From Diphasiastrum complanatum (taxonomy: Eukaryota; Streptophyta; Lycopodiopsida; Lycopodiales; Lycopodiaceae): 64,000 nucleotides of DNA. Under the pieces are notes generated by a model, which worked only from the letters and a program-made list of their open reading frames with translations, searched no databases and had not been told where the DNA came from. The DNA is taken from NCBI GenBank assembly GCA_029204225.1, contig CM055097.1, positions 71,653,952 to 71,717,951 on the forward strand, in the 5' to 3' direction. Shown here piece by piece: positions 23,979 through 35,377 of this stretch. Both the position numbers and the translations under genes were made by a program. Position 1 is the first letter of the stretch. The number at the start of each line of letters is the position of its first letter.

Positions 23979-24424
23979 TGAAATTCTGATAGAATCTAGT
24001 GCAGTATGCATATCACATCACACAATCACCATAGCCACTCCTCACAAGATCTCATAGATGGCACAACAAAAGTTATTAGATTACAAAGAAACATTGTACA
24101 TATAGAGTATTCACAAACTGCATGAAAAGGCAGGTGTCCTAAAATTGGCCTACCACCTGTCAAACTAAGGTCGGGCCCAATATGGCCAAATTCGACCGAC
24201 AAACTTGGGACATGCCCCCAAGTATAGCAAGTACTATAAGTAACTCTGTACAGGCTAATTCTTCCTATGTGTGGCTACTCGGCTAACCCAAGTAGCCGGC
24301 TACATGATCAGTGCCCGATCAATATATCCTAACGGGTCACGTCCCGATCACAACCATATACAGTAAACCAAATAAATTGTACACTAATTACATCATCACA
24401 TTTAGAGCTTATAGTAATGAATCA
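23979..24424 (-). repeat. Putative LTR (5' LTR of a minus-strand element)
   Basis: Bounded on the minus strand by TGATTCATTACTATAAGC and CAGAATTTCA, ending three bases from the primer site. ACTCTATATGTAC near 24100 is a suitable TATA box in the right orientation. No second LTR was found in the window, so the start is tentative. Confidence 0.45.
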
Positions 24425-24439
24425 GATCAAAAATGATCT

Positions 24440-24640
24440 CTAACTCCATGTCCAAATGGAATCTTGAAACAATCACCACATGTTTCCTTCTGAGAATACC
24501 CAACAGATATCATTTCAATATCACCTCCAAATCTCTCACCAATATTGTGCGTCGATATATTGTCTAGCTCACATGCGAGATATTCCTTGGCTGCATCCAA
24601 ACAACCGCTCCATTCCAATACTAGACTATGCAATCCCACT
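24440..24640 (-). repeat. Second copy of the 21001-21150 segment
   Basis: ATGTCCAAATGGAATCTTGA, CACATGTTTCCTTCTGAGAA and TCACCTCCAAATCTCTCACC match 21001-21110 closely. On the minus strand this copy reads openly as LACELDNISTHNIGERFGGD, then IEMISVGYSQKETCGDCFK. The cysteine pair CGDC and even conservation suggest a once-coding segment of unknown function. Confidence 0.6.
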
Positions 24641-27529
24641 TTTCACTCTAATATAGCACGTCGCGACCTGAAATGAACTAATAACTGCAAGACTTAAACC
24701 TTAGGACTTTACAAGAATATTCCATGTAGAGATGGGCCGACCAGTTCCCAATGTGCTCGGAAAAAATCTAGGGTGACACCATCCAGGCCAAGTGCAACAT
24801 GAAGTTCATCAAGGGAAAGAGAAGAAGAGAGGACTCACACTCAGCTGCCGAAAGAGAGGAGGGAAAAGAGCAGTAAAGGGATAATTCTTGTCTGGACGGG
24901 GAGTTAGGAGACACACAATAGTCGAAAAGTGATGTTGGAAAGAGTTGCAAATAGACTCAGAAGAAGACAAGGTAGAAGCGTTAACAATCATGCCACAAGA
25001 GTCTTCCCGTCTTTGCATAGATTTAAGCTTCCTAAAGAAGAAAGAGGAAGGGAGATAAGCTTTTTCTAAGCCAATTTAAGTGCGTTCTCTTGCGCTAGTT
25101 CATATTTGAACGAGTTTAAATTTGGGTTTTTTAAGGACTCCTTTAAGCTTCTAAGACCATCCCGTTGTGTCAAAATAGCATAAAAGTAAAAGTTGGAGCC
25201 TAATTTCACATGAAGAATGATGTTTTGTTGGTATTTTTTCATCACCATCCTATACTACTATATAATGCATACGCTTTGAACTAAAAACCATGTGATTTGA
25301 ATATTGGCAGAATGAGATATGAATTTTCAAAAAGAGCTTCTACCTATGATGTTTGGCTTTCATTTTGAAGTTTATATCTTAAATAAAACTTTCGACTAAT
25401 ATTTTTAAAATGTTCTAGCTAATATTCAAACTACTGAATTAAGATGTTTTTAAAAAAAACTTAAATAAAATCACATCGACAAAAGTTCTCTCTTAAAATA
25501 CTAAGATTCCTAAAATACAAAACCAAAAATCTATATATTAAAAGTAAAAAACTATGCGAGTGAAAATATAAAATGTAGCTTAGATTTTCGTTAGACTCCC
25601 TTGTTACAATTGCCCTCTCTTGTTGAATTTAAATCTCTGATCTCCAAACTTGAAAGCAAAGACACAATAGGCTTGTCCCTCAACCAACAAAACACTTTTT
25701 CAAAATTGACTATAGATCTCTGATTGTTGTAGATCATTTTGATTATGTTATTGGCCTCAAAAATTTCTTGTTGTTACAAGCTACCCAAGCTATCCATCAA
25801 CCATAGATCTTCAATTGTAGATTATTTCAATAATGTTCTTCACCTCGTAAGTACTTAGCATGAAAGAACAAAAAACGTAAACAATAATAAACTCAAAAAA
25901 AAAAAATCGACAATTTCAACAACGTTAAAGCAATGCAAACACGTTCTAACTTATCACCAAAAGGAAAAATCTACTTTCCACAGTACGAGCAATAACAAAT
26001 AAATCACACAAAAATTGTGATCTTCGAATTGTTTTCAAAAGGAATTAGGCTATGAGTTTTTACATACCAAGATTCACAAACAATCAAGAATCACCAATGA
26101 TGTAGTGCACAATTTTGATTTGTGCTTGTCGCTTTACCTGTATTCTTTACTTCAAGATGTTTCCAACTAACGACCATGTCACAATGTGTAACAAATACAT
26201 ACTACTCACACAACATATATAGAGATCGATGCTTGTCAAAAAATTTCACACTAATCTTATAAAAAACTCACAAAACTATTATGAAATCAATAAAAGGTTC
26301 AATTAAAACCATAAAACCCAAGATTTATAACCAAAACCAGTTGATTATGAGCCATATAAAAAACTTATAAATTTGAAATAAAGCAAAAAAAATGAATTTC
26401 AATAATTGGGTTGTTAGTATTTGTCAATTTTTTGCGAGCACTGTTGACATAGATAGTTGAATGGAATTTATTACAATTTAATCTACCCTTGGTGATGCCC
26501 AATGCCCACTTGTCCCGGGAAGCATTCACCTTGGCATTTTTTAAAAGCCCCGGGGCTCCCTCGCGCACAAGTGCGATATCTACGTTACTTCCATGGCCTC
26601 TTCCTCATGATCCTCACAAGATTCAGGCTTGGGTCATCAAATTATCCCTAGGTTTAGCCCAAGAAATTGTAGCTTTGTATGGCTTTCAAGTGAACATCCC
26701 ACTATGTTTCTAACCTGAGGTCACCAATCTATTTCCATATTCAAATTTCACAAATGAGTCCACCACCCTAGGGTCTTTGACCCAATAAAGTACAACTATT
26801 TGTGGCTTTTGAGAGGAAATCATGTTATGTCTATGATCTAGCCTTTTCAACTCAACTGATTTAAGTCTCAAAGGTCACAAAGAAGTCAAGCATCTTCAAA
26901 ATGGTGAACCGGCACATAACCACTGCATTGAGAACTTGTTTCCACTTGCAAACAAGCACTGACAAATTGTTGTTATGGTTGTAAGCTAAAATTCAACTGT
27001 TGCATAGAATCAGTTGCAAAATAAGCTATAAGAAAGACATTTAACATAATAATCAGAACTTCTTACGTATCGTATACAAACAAAGGCTCCTTCATCCATT
27101 GAAAATGCCATGCACGCAAAGGCATGGCCAACGAACTTGATTGAGTGAAAATATCAAACACAAATGTAGAAGCCACAAAGCATCGGTCTTTTTGGTCATG
27201 AGAAGCATAGGAACACATGTTTTTTGGTTAAAATAATAATGTAGTCACCTTAGAAAACTATATATTTTTATAATGGAAGCATAATCAAACAAGATGATAT
27301 GAAATATCACTAAAAGTTGTGGTGTACATGTGTGCATTTAAGAAGCATAGAAATTGCTATATGAATAATAAACAAAGTTTGCAATTTAGAAGAATCCCAT
27401 GTCTATGCTCAAACTCATCTACATGCAACAACTCATCTTTTAGCAGATTGTTAGAATATGATACTACTATAGTGGCACAACTAAAATAATTACAATGTTA
27501 TTATTGTGTGTAAGGCAAGCCAATGAGGG
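24641..27529. other. AT-rich DNA without recognised genes
   Basis: Only short unrelated frames on both strands. No transposon motif or repeat was recognised. It separates the minus-strand LTR relic from element B. Confidence 0.5.
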
Positions 27530-27534
27530 ACTCC

Positions 27535-28216
27535 TATAAAAATTACAGCAAATAAGGATCCTAAAACACTTGAAATGATGAGGGAAACAATAGATTATGA
27601 TTTCATAAGATTAGCACAAGTTGAACCATCAAAATCCATCAAAAATCTATGCTTGAACCTCACTAAATGGCCCAAATCCTTGAAGAAGGCTTCACACGTG
27701 TGAAAGTACGGCCTCCCACAGTCTGAGTACTGTACATCAGACCTACATTCAATCCTATAATCATTAGTAATCACAAGTACTCAAAGAATTATGAACATAG
27801 AGAGCAATTGCACCATTATGAGAGAAAAAACATGAAATTGCTTGATTGATTTTGGTGAGATATCATCACCTATATATACATGATCCATCACGGTTTTGGG
27901 CAGGTATGAGTAGCCCTAAACCTATCCCTAATGCTAATTTTGGTGGATCTTTCATCCCTACCAAGTTAGGGTTGGAATCTTGGAGATCCCTCAACAATGC
28001 AAAAACTACCAAAAATAGCTCCTATTTTTTCTCCCTTGTATCTAAGCATAATTTGGACTCATTCCAAAGGTTCTAACACTTAGGTCTACTTGAGAACATC
28101 CTTATGAATGGAATCCTATGCTATTTGGCACGTGTGACAAGCCACATCATGACCATCTAACTATTTACAAGTCATATGACCAAAACTAGTCAAGCTAGAA
28201 TTGTGAATTTTTAACA
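27535..28216 (-). repeat. 3' LTR of element B (682 bp)
   Basis: On the minus strand it begins TGTTAAAAATTCACAATTC after GTGAGGAGGAG. The last dinucleotide is TA here where the 5' LTR has CA, a change that would weaken integrase end processing. It contains CACACGTGTG at 27693 and a TATATATA TATA-type core near 27872. Confidence 0.95.
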
Positions 28217-28230
28217 CTCCTCCTCACTAT
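28217..28230 (-). promoter_or_regulatory. Polypurine tract of element B
   Basis: TAGTGAGGAGGAG on the minus strand lies between the ORF stop and the LTR start. This is the position of the plus-strand primer in LTR retrotransposons. Confidence 0.8.
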
Positions 28231-31200
28231 CTAGCTTGGTTCAATCATTGCTTTACTAATCACTCCAAGTGATGATCTGAACTTCATAAAAGGTGTCTTT
28301 TGAAGTGGTTTAGTAAGTAGATCAGCTACACATTCATTGCTTGGAACATGCTCCAAAGCAATCTCCTTGGCTTGCACCATTTCTCTCACAAAGTGATGGC
28401 ATATCTCAATGTGCTTAGATCTTGCATGGAAGATTGGGTTAGATGCAAGGTGTTGGGCTGATATATTGTCATTGTAGATGATTGGTGCCTCCTCTGAATC
28501 CATGATCTTTAGTTCCACCAATAATCTCTTGATCCAAAGTACCTCCTTTGTAGTGGTTGTCAAAGCTTTGTACTCGGCCTCGGTTGAAGATAGAGATATA
28601 GTTTCTTGCTTTTTTGAAAGCCATGAAACCACACCTTCTCCTATGAAAGTTGAATAGGCACTTGTTGATTTCCTATCCCTCTTGTCCCCTACAAAATCTG
28701 AATCACTAAATGCATGAAGGTTAATCACATCTCCTCTATATAGAATCCCAAAGTCCAATGTACCCGAGATGTATCTTAGAATCCTCTTAGCCTTTTTCCA
28801 ATGGATATTCAATGGCTTTTGCATGGATTGGCTCAACCTACATACACTAAAGCTAAGATCTGGTCTAGTTGTAGTGATCCACATTAAGGAACCTATAAGT
28901 TGCCTAAACAAAGTGATGTCCATGAAGGATCTTTCATCATCTTCATTTGGCACTTTTACATCTTGCTCCATTGGTGTGTCAACACTTTTGCATACTTCCA
29001 TCTTAAACTTCTTCAAAAGACTTTGAGCATAGTTTACTTGACTTATAAAGATAAAATCAGACCCTCTAAGTACTTCTATGCCTAAGATGAAGTGAAGACA
29101 TCCTAGATCTACCATCTTGAACTCTAAGGATAGATCTATCTTGATTTTTTCAATACCATCAACACTATTTCCACTAATGATGATGTCATCTACATAAATG
29201 AGTAAAAGTACAATACCAACATCATCAAACTTAATGTAAAGAGTAGGATCATATTCACTTTGAACAAAAGAAAGTGAAATAAGATAGCAATGTAGTCTTG
29301 AATTCCAAGATCTCGAGGCTTGCTTCAAGCCATAGATGCTTCTTTGGAGATGGCATACTTTGTTCTCCATTCCATGCTTGATGAACCCTTGTGGCTGCTC
29401 CATATAGATATCTTCTTCCAAAAAACCATTCAAGAAAGCATTAGAGACATCCATTTGACATAGAATCCATCCAAAATGTGATGCAAGTGCAATGATTAGT
29501 CTTATTGTGACCATCTTGGCCACGGGTGCAAAAGTTTCCTCATAGTCTATCCCTCTCTCTTGAGCATAACCTTTTGCAACTAATCTTGCTTTATGTTTGT
29601 TAACACTCCCATTTGCATTCAACTTAAGCTTGAAGAACCACTTGCATCCTATTACATTCCTTTGAGGTCTCTCAACAAGCAACCAAGTTTCATTCTCAAT
29701 CAAGGCATCATACTCATCCAACATAGCTTTATACCATTCTTTGGAGTTCAATGCATCTTCAACATTAGACGGTTCTTCAAAACTAGATAAAGCATAAGAA
29801 GTGGATGAGATACCCTCAACTTGCTGTCCTTTGCCTTGATATGCGAGCCTTGATGGCTCCACTTTTGCCCTTGAAGATCTCCTTGGTGTGATAGGTGGGT
29901 TTGGTGCTTGCTCCTCCATGAGCTCCTCCTCAAAACCAAGATCTTGCTCCTCGGCCATCTTCTTCTTGATTGTTGGAGCACTTGAGCCTTCTTCAAGCAT
30001 ATGCATATGATGTTCATCAAAGATGACATCCCTTGAAACAACAAATTTGTTCAAGGATGGGAGATAGACTTTGTAGCCCTTGCTTGAGCTTGCATATCCA
30101 AGCATGATCCCTCTTGTGGAAGATGGATCCTCCTTGGTTCTTGTTTCCAATGGCACATGCACATAACATATACACCCAAAAACTTTCAAGTGATTAAGAT
30201 TGGGTTTTTTTCCATACAACATCTCATAAGGAGTTTTGCCTTCAATTGCCTTGCAAGACACCCTATTCATCAAGTAGTTTGCACATACAAGAGACTCACC
30301 CCAAAAGGATTTGGGCAAACAAGCATCTAATCTTAAAGCCTTAGAACATTCACATAATGTTCTATTCCTTCTTTCAGCAACTCCATTTTGTTGAGGAGTG
30401 TAAGGACAAGAAGTCTCTTTCTTGATCCCTTCCTCCTCACAAAAGGCCTTGAACTCATTGGAGATGAATTCTCCACCATTGTCACTTCTAAGAATCTTGA
30501 TGCTATGATTATGATGCTTTTCCACAAACAACTTGAACTTTACAAAAGTATCAAATACTTGAGACTTGAAGGAAAGTAAGAACACCCAACAATATCTTGA
30601 GTAGTCATCAATGAAGGTTAAAAACATGGATGAACCTCCATTAGATTTGGTGCTAGCAATGTGCACATCCGAGTGTATGAGTTCAAGAGGATGAGATGAC
30701 TTTGTGATGGAGTTAGGAAACACCTTCTTATGTGCCTTGGATAAGGCACAAGCTTCACAAACCTTGTCTTCCTTCCCAATAGACCTTGGTAGGCCTAAAG
30801 CATACTCCTCCTTGATCATAGCCTCCATGGAACCCGAGTTGACATGTCCAAGTCTTTTGTGCCATAAAGTAAAGGTAGATATCTTGCTCTTCTCGGCCAA
30901 CATGACAACATTAGTATCCACAAATGCATCCAGCTTATAAAGTTTGCCAAGTCTAGTGCCCTTAGCCACTATCTTACCCTTCTTCTTGATGAAACATTCA
31001 TTTGAAGCAAAGTCAACATTGAAACCATTGTCTACCATTTGGCTAACACTTAGTAGATTCTTTGTTATTGTAGGAATGTACAAAACACCTTCTATGTTGA
31101 TCTTTTTGGAAGATCCTAAGCAAAGGGGAATGCTACCAACTCCTTCAATCTTACAAGCTTCATCATTTGCTGTATAGATAGACTTTATAGGTCCATCATA

Positions 31201-32199
31201 AGATAAGAGAGAAGAGAAAAACTCCCTTTTACTAGTCATGTGTGAACTAGCACCCGAGTCAATCCACCAAGGATCTTCTCCTTTGAAGCTTGTTGAAGAA
31301 AATATGGACATCATGAGAGAGTCCTCATGTGAACTCTCCTCCTCCTCCTCTTTGCTCATGTTGGCTTGGCTTTGATCTTGCTTCCTCTTGAAGCATTCCA
31401 AGGCATAATGCCCCATCTTGCTACAATAGTAGCACTTCACCTTTGATTTGTCCTTCTTGACTTTGGTGGTTGATGGAGATGCCTTTGAGGGTCCTTCTTG
31501 ATCCTCAAGCTTTGTAGACTCCTTGAATGTTGATCCTTTGCCTTTGGACTTGCCTTTGCCTTTGGTGAAGAGAGCTTGGTCATCTCCACCTTGGATGGAA
31601 AGCCTATCCATCCTCTCTTGCATTTGGCTCCTTCTTGATTCCTCGGCCATGAGTGTGCCTTGGAGTTCTTCAAGTATGGGTAGCTTACCCATAATTGCAT
31701 ATCCCTGAACAAAATTGTCAAATTCAAAGCTTAGTCCATTCAATATGAGTTGAACAAGCTCTTCATCCTTGATAGGGTCACCTATAAAGGCTAGCTCTTT
31801 GTTCAATTCCTTTACTCTTAGGACAAAAGTATGTGCACTCTCTCCTTTCTTTTGATAGCTTCTATAGATTTGATTCTTCAAAGCTAACATTCTAGTTTGG
31901 TTCTTGGATTCATAGACCTTTTGCAAAGTCTCCCAAGCATCTTGAGCTGAAGTGCAATCTCCTACCTCTCTTAAGAGTTCATTTGCAACATTCATTTTTA
32001 TGCAATGTAGTGCAACATTGCACCTCTTGATGTATTTGGCTTTTTCTTGAGGATGAATAGGTTCACCCTCCTTACCATGTACAATTTCCATCAGATCTTG
32101 CATGATCATGATAGATTCCATTATAACTTTCCACATGGAATAGTTAGTTTTGTTGAGCCTTTCATTAGTATCCAAAAGATATGCATTTATAGATGCCAT
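28231..32199 (-). CDS. Gag-pol polyprotein of copia element B (1322 aa, intact)
   Basis: A single uninterrupted frame from ATG at 32199 encodes a virus-like-particle protein and the replication enzymes. Gag (UBN2-type) covers about residues 15-200. A perfect zinc knuckle CYYCSKMGHYALEC spans 256-269. Aspartic protease has WWIDSGASSH with Asp314. The integrase zinc site is His447, His452, Cys481, Cys484; the catalytic triad is Asp511, Asp573, Glu609 (35 residues between the last two, as expected). Reverse transcriptase spans about 825-1070 with Asp917 and YVDD at 1002-1005. RNase H has SDSD at 1165-1168, Glu1207 and Asp1244, ending with HARSKHIEICHHF. Integrase precedes reverse transcriptase, defining Ty1/copia. 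No key residue is missing. The ATG aligns with the start region of element A's gag. Lineage within copia was not assigned. Confidence 0.97.
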   Translation of the reverse strand: MASINAYLLDTNERLNKTNYSMWKVIMESIMIMQDLMEIVHGKEGEPIHPQEKAKYIKRCNVALHCIKMNVANELLREVGDCTSAQDAWETLQKVYESKNQTRMLALKNQIYRSYQKKGESAHTFVLRVKELNKELAFIGDPIKDEELVQLILNGLSFEFDNFVQGYAIMGKLPILEELQGTLMAEESRRSQMQERMDRLSIQGGDDQALFTKGKGKSKGKGSTFKESTKLEDQEGPSKASPSTTKVKKDKSKVKCYYCSKMGHYALECFKRKQDQSQANMSKEEEEESSHEDSLMMSIFSSTSFKGEDPWWIDSGASSHMTSKREFFSSLLSYDGPIKSIYTANDEACKIEGVGSIPLCLGSSKKINIEGVLYIPTITKNLLSVSQMVDNGFNVDFASNECFIKKKGKIVAKGTRLGKLYKLDAFVDTNVVMLAEKSKISTFTLWHKRLGHVNSGSMEAMIKEEYALGLPRSIGKEDKVCEACALSKAHKKVFPNSITKSSHPLELIHSDVHIASTKSNGGSSMFLTFIDDYSRYCWVFLLSFKSQVFDTFVKFKLFVEKHHNHSIKILRSDNGGEFISNEFKAFCEEEGIKKETSCPYTPQQNGVAERRNRTLCECSKALRLDACLPKSFWGESLVCANYLMNRVSCKAIEGKTPYEMLYGKKPNLNHLKVFGCICYVHVPLETRTKEDPSSTRGIMLGYASSSKGYKVYLPSLNKFVVSRDVIFDEHHMHMLEEGSSAPTIKKKMAEEQDLGFEEELMEEQAPNPPITPRRSSRAKVEPSRLAYQGKGQQVEGISSTSYALSSFEEPSNVEDALNSKEWYKAMLDEYDALIENETWLLVERPQRNVIGCKWFFKLKLNANGSVNKHKARLVAKGYAQERGIDYEETFAPVAKMVTIRLIIALASHFGWILCQMDVSNAFLNGFLEEDIYMEQPQGFIKHGMENKVCHLQRSIYGLKQASRSWNSRLHCYLISLSFVQSEYDPTLYIKFDDVGIVLLLIYVDDIIISGNSVDGIEKIKIDLSLEFKMVDLGCLHFILGIEVLRGSDFIFISQVNYAQSLLKKFKMEVCKSVDTPMEQDVKVPNEDDERSFMDITLFRQLIGSLMWITTTRPDLSFSVCRLSQSMQKPLNIHWKKAKRILRYISGTLDFGILYRGDVINLHAFSDSDFVGDKRDRKSTSAYSTFIGEGVVSWLSKKQETISLSSTEAEYKALTTTTKEVLWIKRLLVELKIMDSEEAPIIYNDNISAQHLASNPIFHARSKHIEICHHFVREMVQAKEIALEHVPSNECVADLLTKPLQKTPFMKFRSSLGVISKAMIEPS

Positions 32200-32997
32200 C
32201 TAGTCTCCTAATCAAGGACTTGACACAAATGAAGGTTATTTCTATTGATTTGATTGAAGGTCTACCTTATCCCACTTCTTAGGGACCTGAAAAGATCAGT
32301 AATAGACTTCCTATAAAGATCTAAGAATGATCTCTAACAAAATCAAATCATAGAATACTAGAAACAATGCACTTGCTTGATTGAAGTAGACAATACTAGT
32401 AGAATTGCCCCTCTTTCTATAAAGAACATTAAAGCTTCCAAATGATCTGACCAAGAGTGAATTTCAGCAACCTAATATACTTCCAAAATCACTTGTAACA
32501 GATCTAGATGGAACTTAATGAGGATGCAACACAATCTACTATCCAATCACAAGCAAAAAATGATCAAAATTGATGAAAAATTGATCTAATTTGGTGCATA
32601 AGTCAAGCAATGGTTGGACTGAACCTAAATCACTTTAGGAGGTGTCTACTACACCTTAGAACAACCTTGAAGAGTCCCCAAAACTCTGATCTTCCCTCTC
32701 CTTGAATGCTAGAAAGCCTCCTCTATGAAATCACCTTCAAAACTTGCTTAGAAATCAATGCTTGGAGCAAGCAAAACTTGCTATCTTGGTAATGTGAATT
32801 GAATTCAACTTTGCCTCTGGTTTTAGACACCTAAACACCTGCAAATGAAGTCACACAACACCAATCTCCAATGTATTTGACTCACTTTGAGTTCTAGAAT
32901 CAATACTAGATGCTAAGATCCAATCTACACAAGATTTAGATCAAAAATTGTGATCAAATTGAATGAAAACCAAGGATTTAGCTCATTTCAGCCTTTA

Positions 32998-33010
32998 GGC
33001 TCTGATACCA
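32998..33010 (-). promoter_or_regulatory. Primer binding site of element B
   Basis: TGGTATCAGAGCC on the minus strand, directly after the LTR end TTTTTACA. It is the canonical complement of plant initiator tRNA-Met. The stretch 32200-32997 is the untranslated leader. Confidence 0.95.
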
Positions 33011-33692
33011 TGTAAAAATTACAGCAAATAAGGATCCTAAAACACTTGAAATGATGAGGGAAACAATAGATTATGATTTCATAAGATTAGCACAAGTTGA
33101 ACCATCAAAATCCATCAAAAATCTATGCTTGAACCTCACTAAATGGCCCAAATCCTTGAAGAAGGCTTCACACGTGTGAAAGTACGGCCTCCCACAGTCT
33201 GAGTACTGTACACCAGACCTACATTCAATCCTATAATCATTAGTAATCACAAGTACTCAAAGAATTATGAACATAGAGAGCAATTGCACCATTATGAGAG
33301 AAAAAACATGAAATTGCTTGATTGATTTTGGTGAGATATCATCACCTATATATACATGATCCATCACGGTTTTGGGCAGGTATGAGTAGCCCTAAACCTA
33401 TCCCTAATGCTAATTTTGGTGGATCTTTCATCCCTACCAAGTTAGGGTTGGAATCTTGGAGATCCTTCAACAATGCAAAAACTACCAAAAATAGCTCCTA
33501 TTTTTTCTCCCTTGTATCTAAGCATAATTTGGACTCATTCCAAAGGTTCTAACACTTAGGTCTACTTGAGAACATCCTTATGAATGGAATCCTATGCTAT
33601 TTGGCACGTGTGACAAGCCACATCATGACCATCTAACTATTTACAAGTCATATGACCAAAACTAGTCAAGCTAGAATTGTGAATTTTTAACA
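33011..33692 (-). repeat. 5' LTR of element B (682 bp)
   Basis: Nearly identical to 27535-28216 (three mismatches, no gap) and retains the normal TG/CA ends. A 76-codon open frame on its plus strand (33322-33552) occurs in both LTRs but is antisense to the element and has no recognised content. Confidence 0.95.
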
Positions 33693-33697
33693 ACTCC

Positions 33698-34740
33698 TCC
33701 TTTCATTTAGCTGGAATAGACATCCAAAGTTTCTTTGGTCTCAAGTTCGAGCCTCCCCTTGAAAACCAAGAAGCAGTTAGCTGGGATAAGCATTAGGTCA
33801 GCCAATCTTGGTGATGCACATATGGGAAAGTTTTTAGGCTTGCCATGTGGCTGGATTCAAGACTCGAGAGAATTGGTATTGACATGATCAAATGGTAGGC
33901 AATACATGCAATCCACTCCTAGATACAATATCTTAACTCATTAAGTTGAGGGTTTGGGTATGAAATTAAATGCACGGTGCCCATCCAACGTACCTTGCAT
34001 TAGATGGTAGTGAGTAATGCCTGTGCAAGACCTAGTGAAAGGCGAATTAAAAAATGTTCGCTAGCTTTTGTCTTTCAATTTTTTTTATTATTATTATTTA
34101 GCAACTCATTCGCTAAAAGCCTAATGAATCTATAATGAGAAGGCTTACAAAAAACTCTTTCAAGAAGGCTTAAATTTTTACAGAAGGCTTAATAAAGCGT
34201 TTATCCTTTTTCATTAGGATTTCAAATGATTCAAAGTTTGGGTCAATGTTTGGGAAAGCCGACAAAGTATAGGAATGGAGTCAACATCTTTCTCCAAAAA
34301 TTGACTTCATTAAAAACTTATAGCAAGTTGACTTTTAAAACATCGACAACTTTTTTGAGATGCAAGAAGTTTTTTGTTTATTGTTTTCAAATGCAGGAAA
34401 TTTATGTGCATTAGAGTAGGTAGATCCGTATAAATCTTACGTCTACATAGCACTATTAAGCCAATAGAATGATTTATCAATTTGGGGTGTAGGATTCAGA
34501 AGACGAGATTTAAAAAATTGACAACAACTAGAAAATACAAGAAAATATGGTTACGCAATAATCCATATCCAAATTTTAGAATAATACATTATGATATATA
34601 TTAAAATTTAATAATGATTAAGAATAATACTGGATAGGCTGATAACCTATAAGGGCTCAATCATGTAATTTATGAGAACCCACAAAATTTTTCTTAGTAT
34701 GTGAATTTAATAGGCTTTTTTCAAGGGATTATGAACTAGG
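33698..34740. other. Intergenic, no gene seen
   Basis: AT-rich flank of element B. A short CTTACA/AGGCTTA-rich segment near 34130-34200 repeats the phrase AAGGCTTA three times. Nothing else is recognised. Confidence 0.5.
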
Positions 34741-34744
34741 AAGT

Positions 34745-34857
34745 GGGCGTGAGCAGGCCCGCTATCGAGTGTAATTGGTGGTCAGTACCTACCGAGTCAC
34801 TCTATGTCGAGGTAGGTATTGACCACCACTTGCCCGGTAGTAGGCCCGCTCACGCCC
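34745..34857. repeat. Long imperfect inverted repeat (hairpin)
   Basis: Left arm 34745-34792 starts GGGCGTGAGCAGGCCCGCTA and ends GGTGGTCAGTACCTACC. Right arm 34811-34857 starts GGTAGGTATTGACCACC and ends GGCCCGCTCACGCCC. The arms pair over about 47 bases with a few mismatches around an 18-base loop. The GC content is far above the surroundings. It could be a foldback or MITE remnant or an RNA hairpin precursor. Confidence 0.8.
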
Positions 34858-35079
34858 GCTACCGAACGTAAATTGCGATGCCATCATTCCGTTTTTCGAC
34901 AGTCAGTGCTGCTTTTAGCCTTTTTCCTCAAAAGTAAGTACCAAAACATTTAATTACCTAAGTATGGTAAGCAGGAGAATACGGCTCTGAACATGTGTGT
35001 TTTGAGCCTATAAAATTGTGACACGTGTTTGGTAATTATAGGTTTTTTGGAGGCAAATTGGAGTTAGAAGGGCCTATTG

Positions 35080-35376
35080 GACTTGTGGAGGTTGGGCCAT
35101 GGAAACAAGGGGCCAACTTCCAAGGGTGGGTGAGGTGGGTGTAACAACTTGTGCGGCGTGTCCTGTCCTGGCCTTTTAATTATAACACGAGCCGCGGGCG
35201 GCGTTATTAAGCCGCGGATTTGAAACGAGTCCTTCAATTCTATTCAATCTGGAAGCGGGAAAATGGCAATGCCTGCTATCTATTTAGTTTCACAGACGCG
35301 AGAGAGGATCACAACACTGTGAAGAGAGATATCGGGCCAGAGAGAGAGAAGATCGATCGATCGATCGATCGAGCGA
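35080..35376 (+). promoter_or_regulatory. Promoter and 5' UTR of the six-exon gene
   Basis: Holds TTGGGCCATGG near 35092 (site II-like), a CG-rich stretch (GCCGCGGGCGGCG) near 35191, an AATTATAAC TATA-like element near 35178, then AGAGAGAGA and (GATC)5 at 35351-35370 just before the ATG. The rise in GC against AT-rich flanks supports a 5' gene end. The start site was not determined. Confidence 0.5.
35351..35370. repeat. (GATC)5 microsatellite next to the start codon
   Basis: Five GATC units end eight bases before ATG 35378. The motif is self-complementary, so the leader can fold on itself. Confidence 0.9.
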
Positions 35377-35377
35377 G

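Larger units (their letters stand above)
27535..33692 (-). mobile_element. Ty1/copia retrotransposon B, full length and young
   Basis: A 6158-bp minus-strand element. Two 682-bp LTRs (27535-28216 and 33011-33692) align without gaps and differ at three positions: 27536/33012, 27737/33213 and 27990/33466, all transitions. The direct repeat ACTCC flanks it (27530-27534 and 33693-33697). Minus-strand order is LTR, primer site, ~800-bp leader, one uninterrupted gag-pol ORF, purine tract, LTR. All marks of a recent, possibly autonomous insertion are present. Confidence 0.97.

Noticed and set aside
27846-28076. 76-codon plus-strand ORF, repeated at 33322-33552
   Set aside because: Lies antisense in both LTRs of copia B; duplication is due to the LTRs and there is no domain.
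31437-31727. Alternative-frame ORF in the gag zinc-knuckle region of element B
   Set aside because: Shadow of the intact 1322-codon gag-pol frame.
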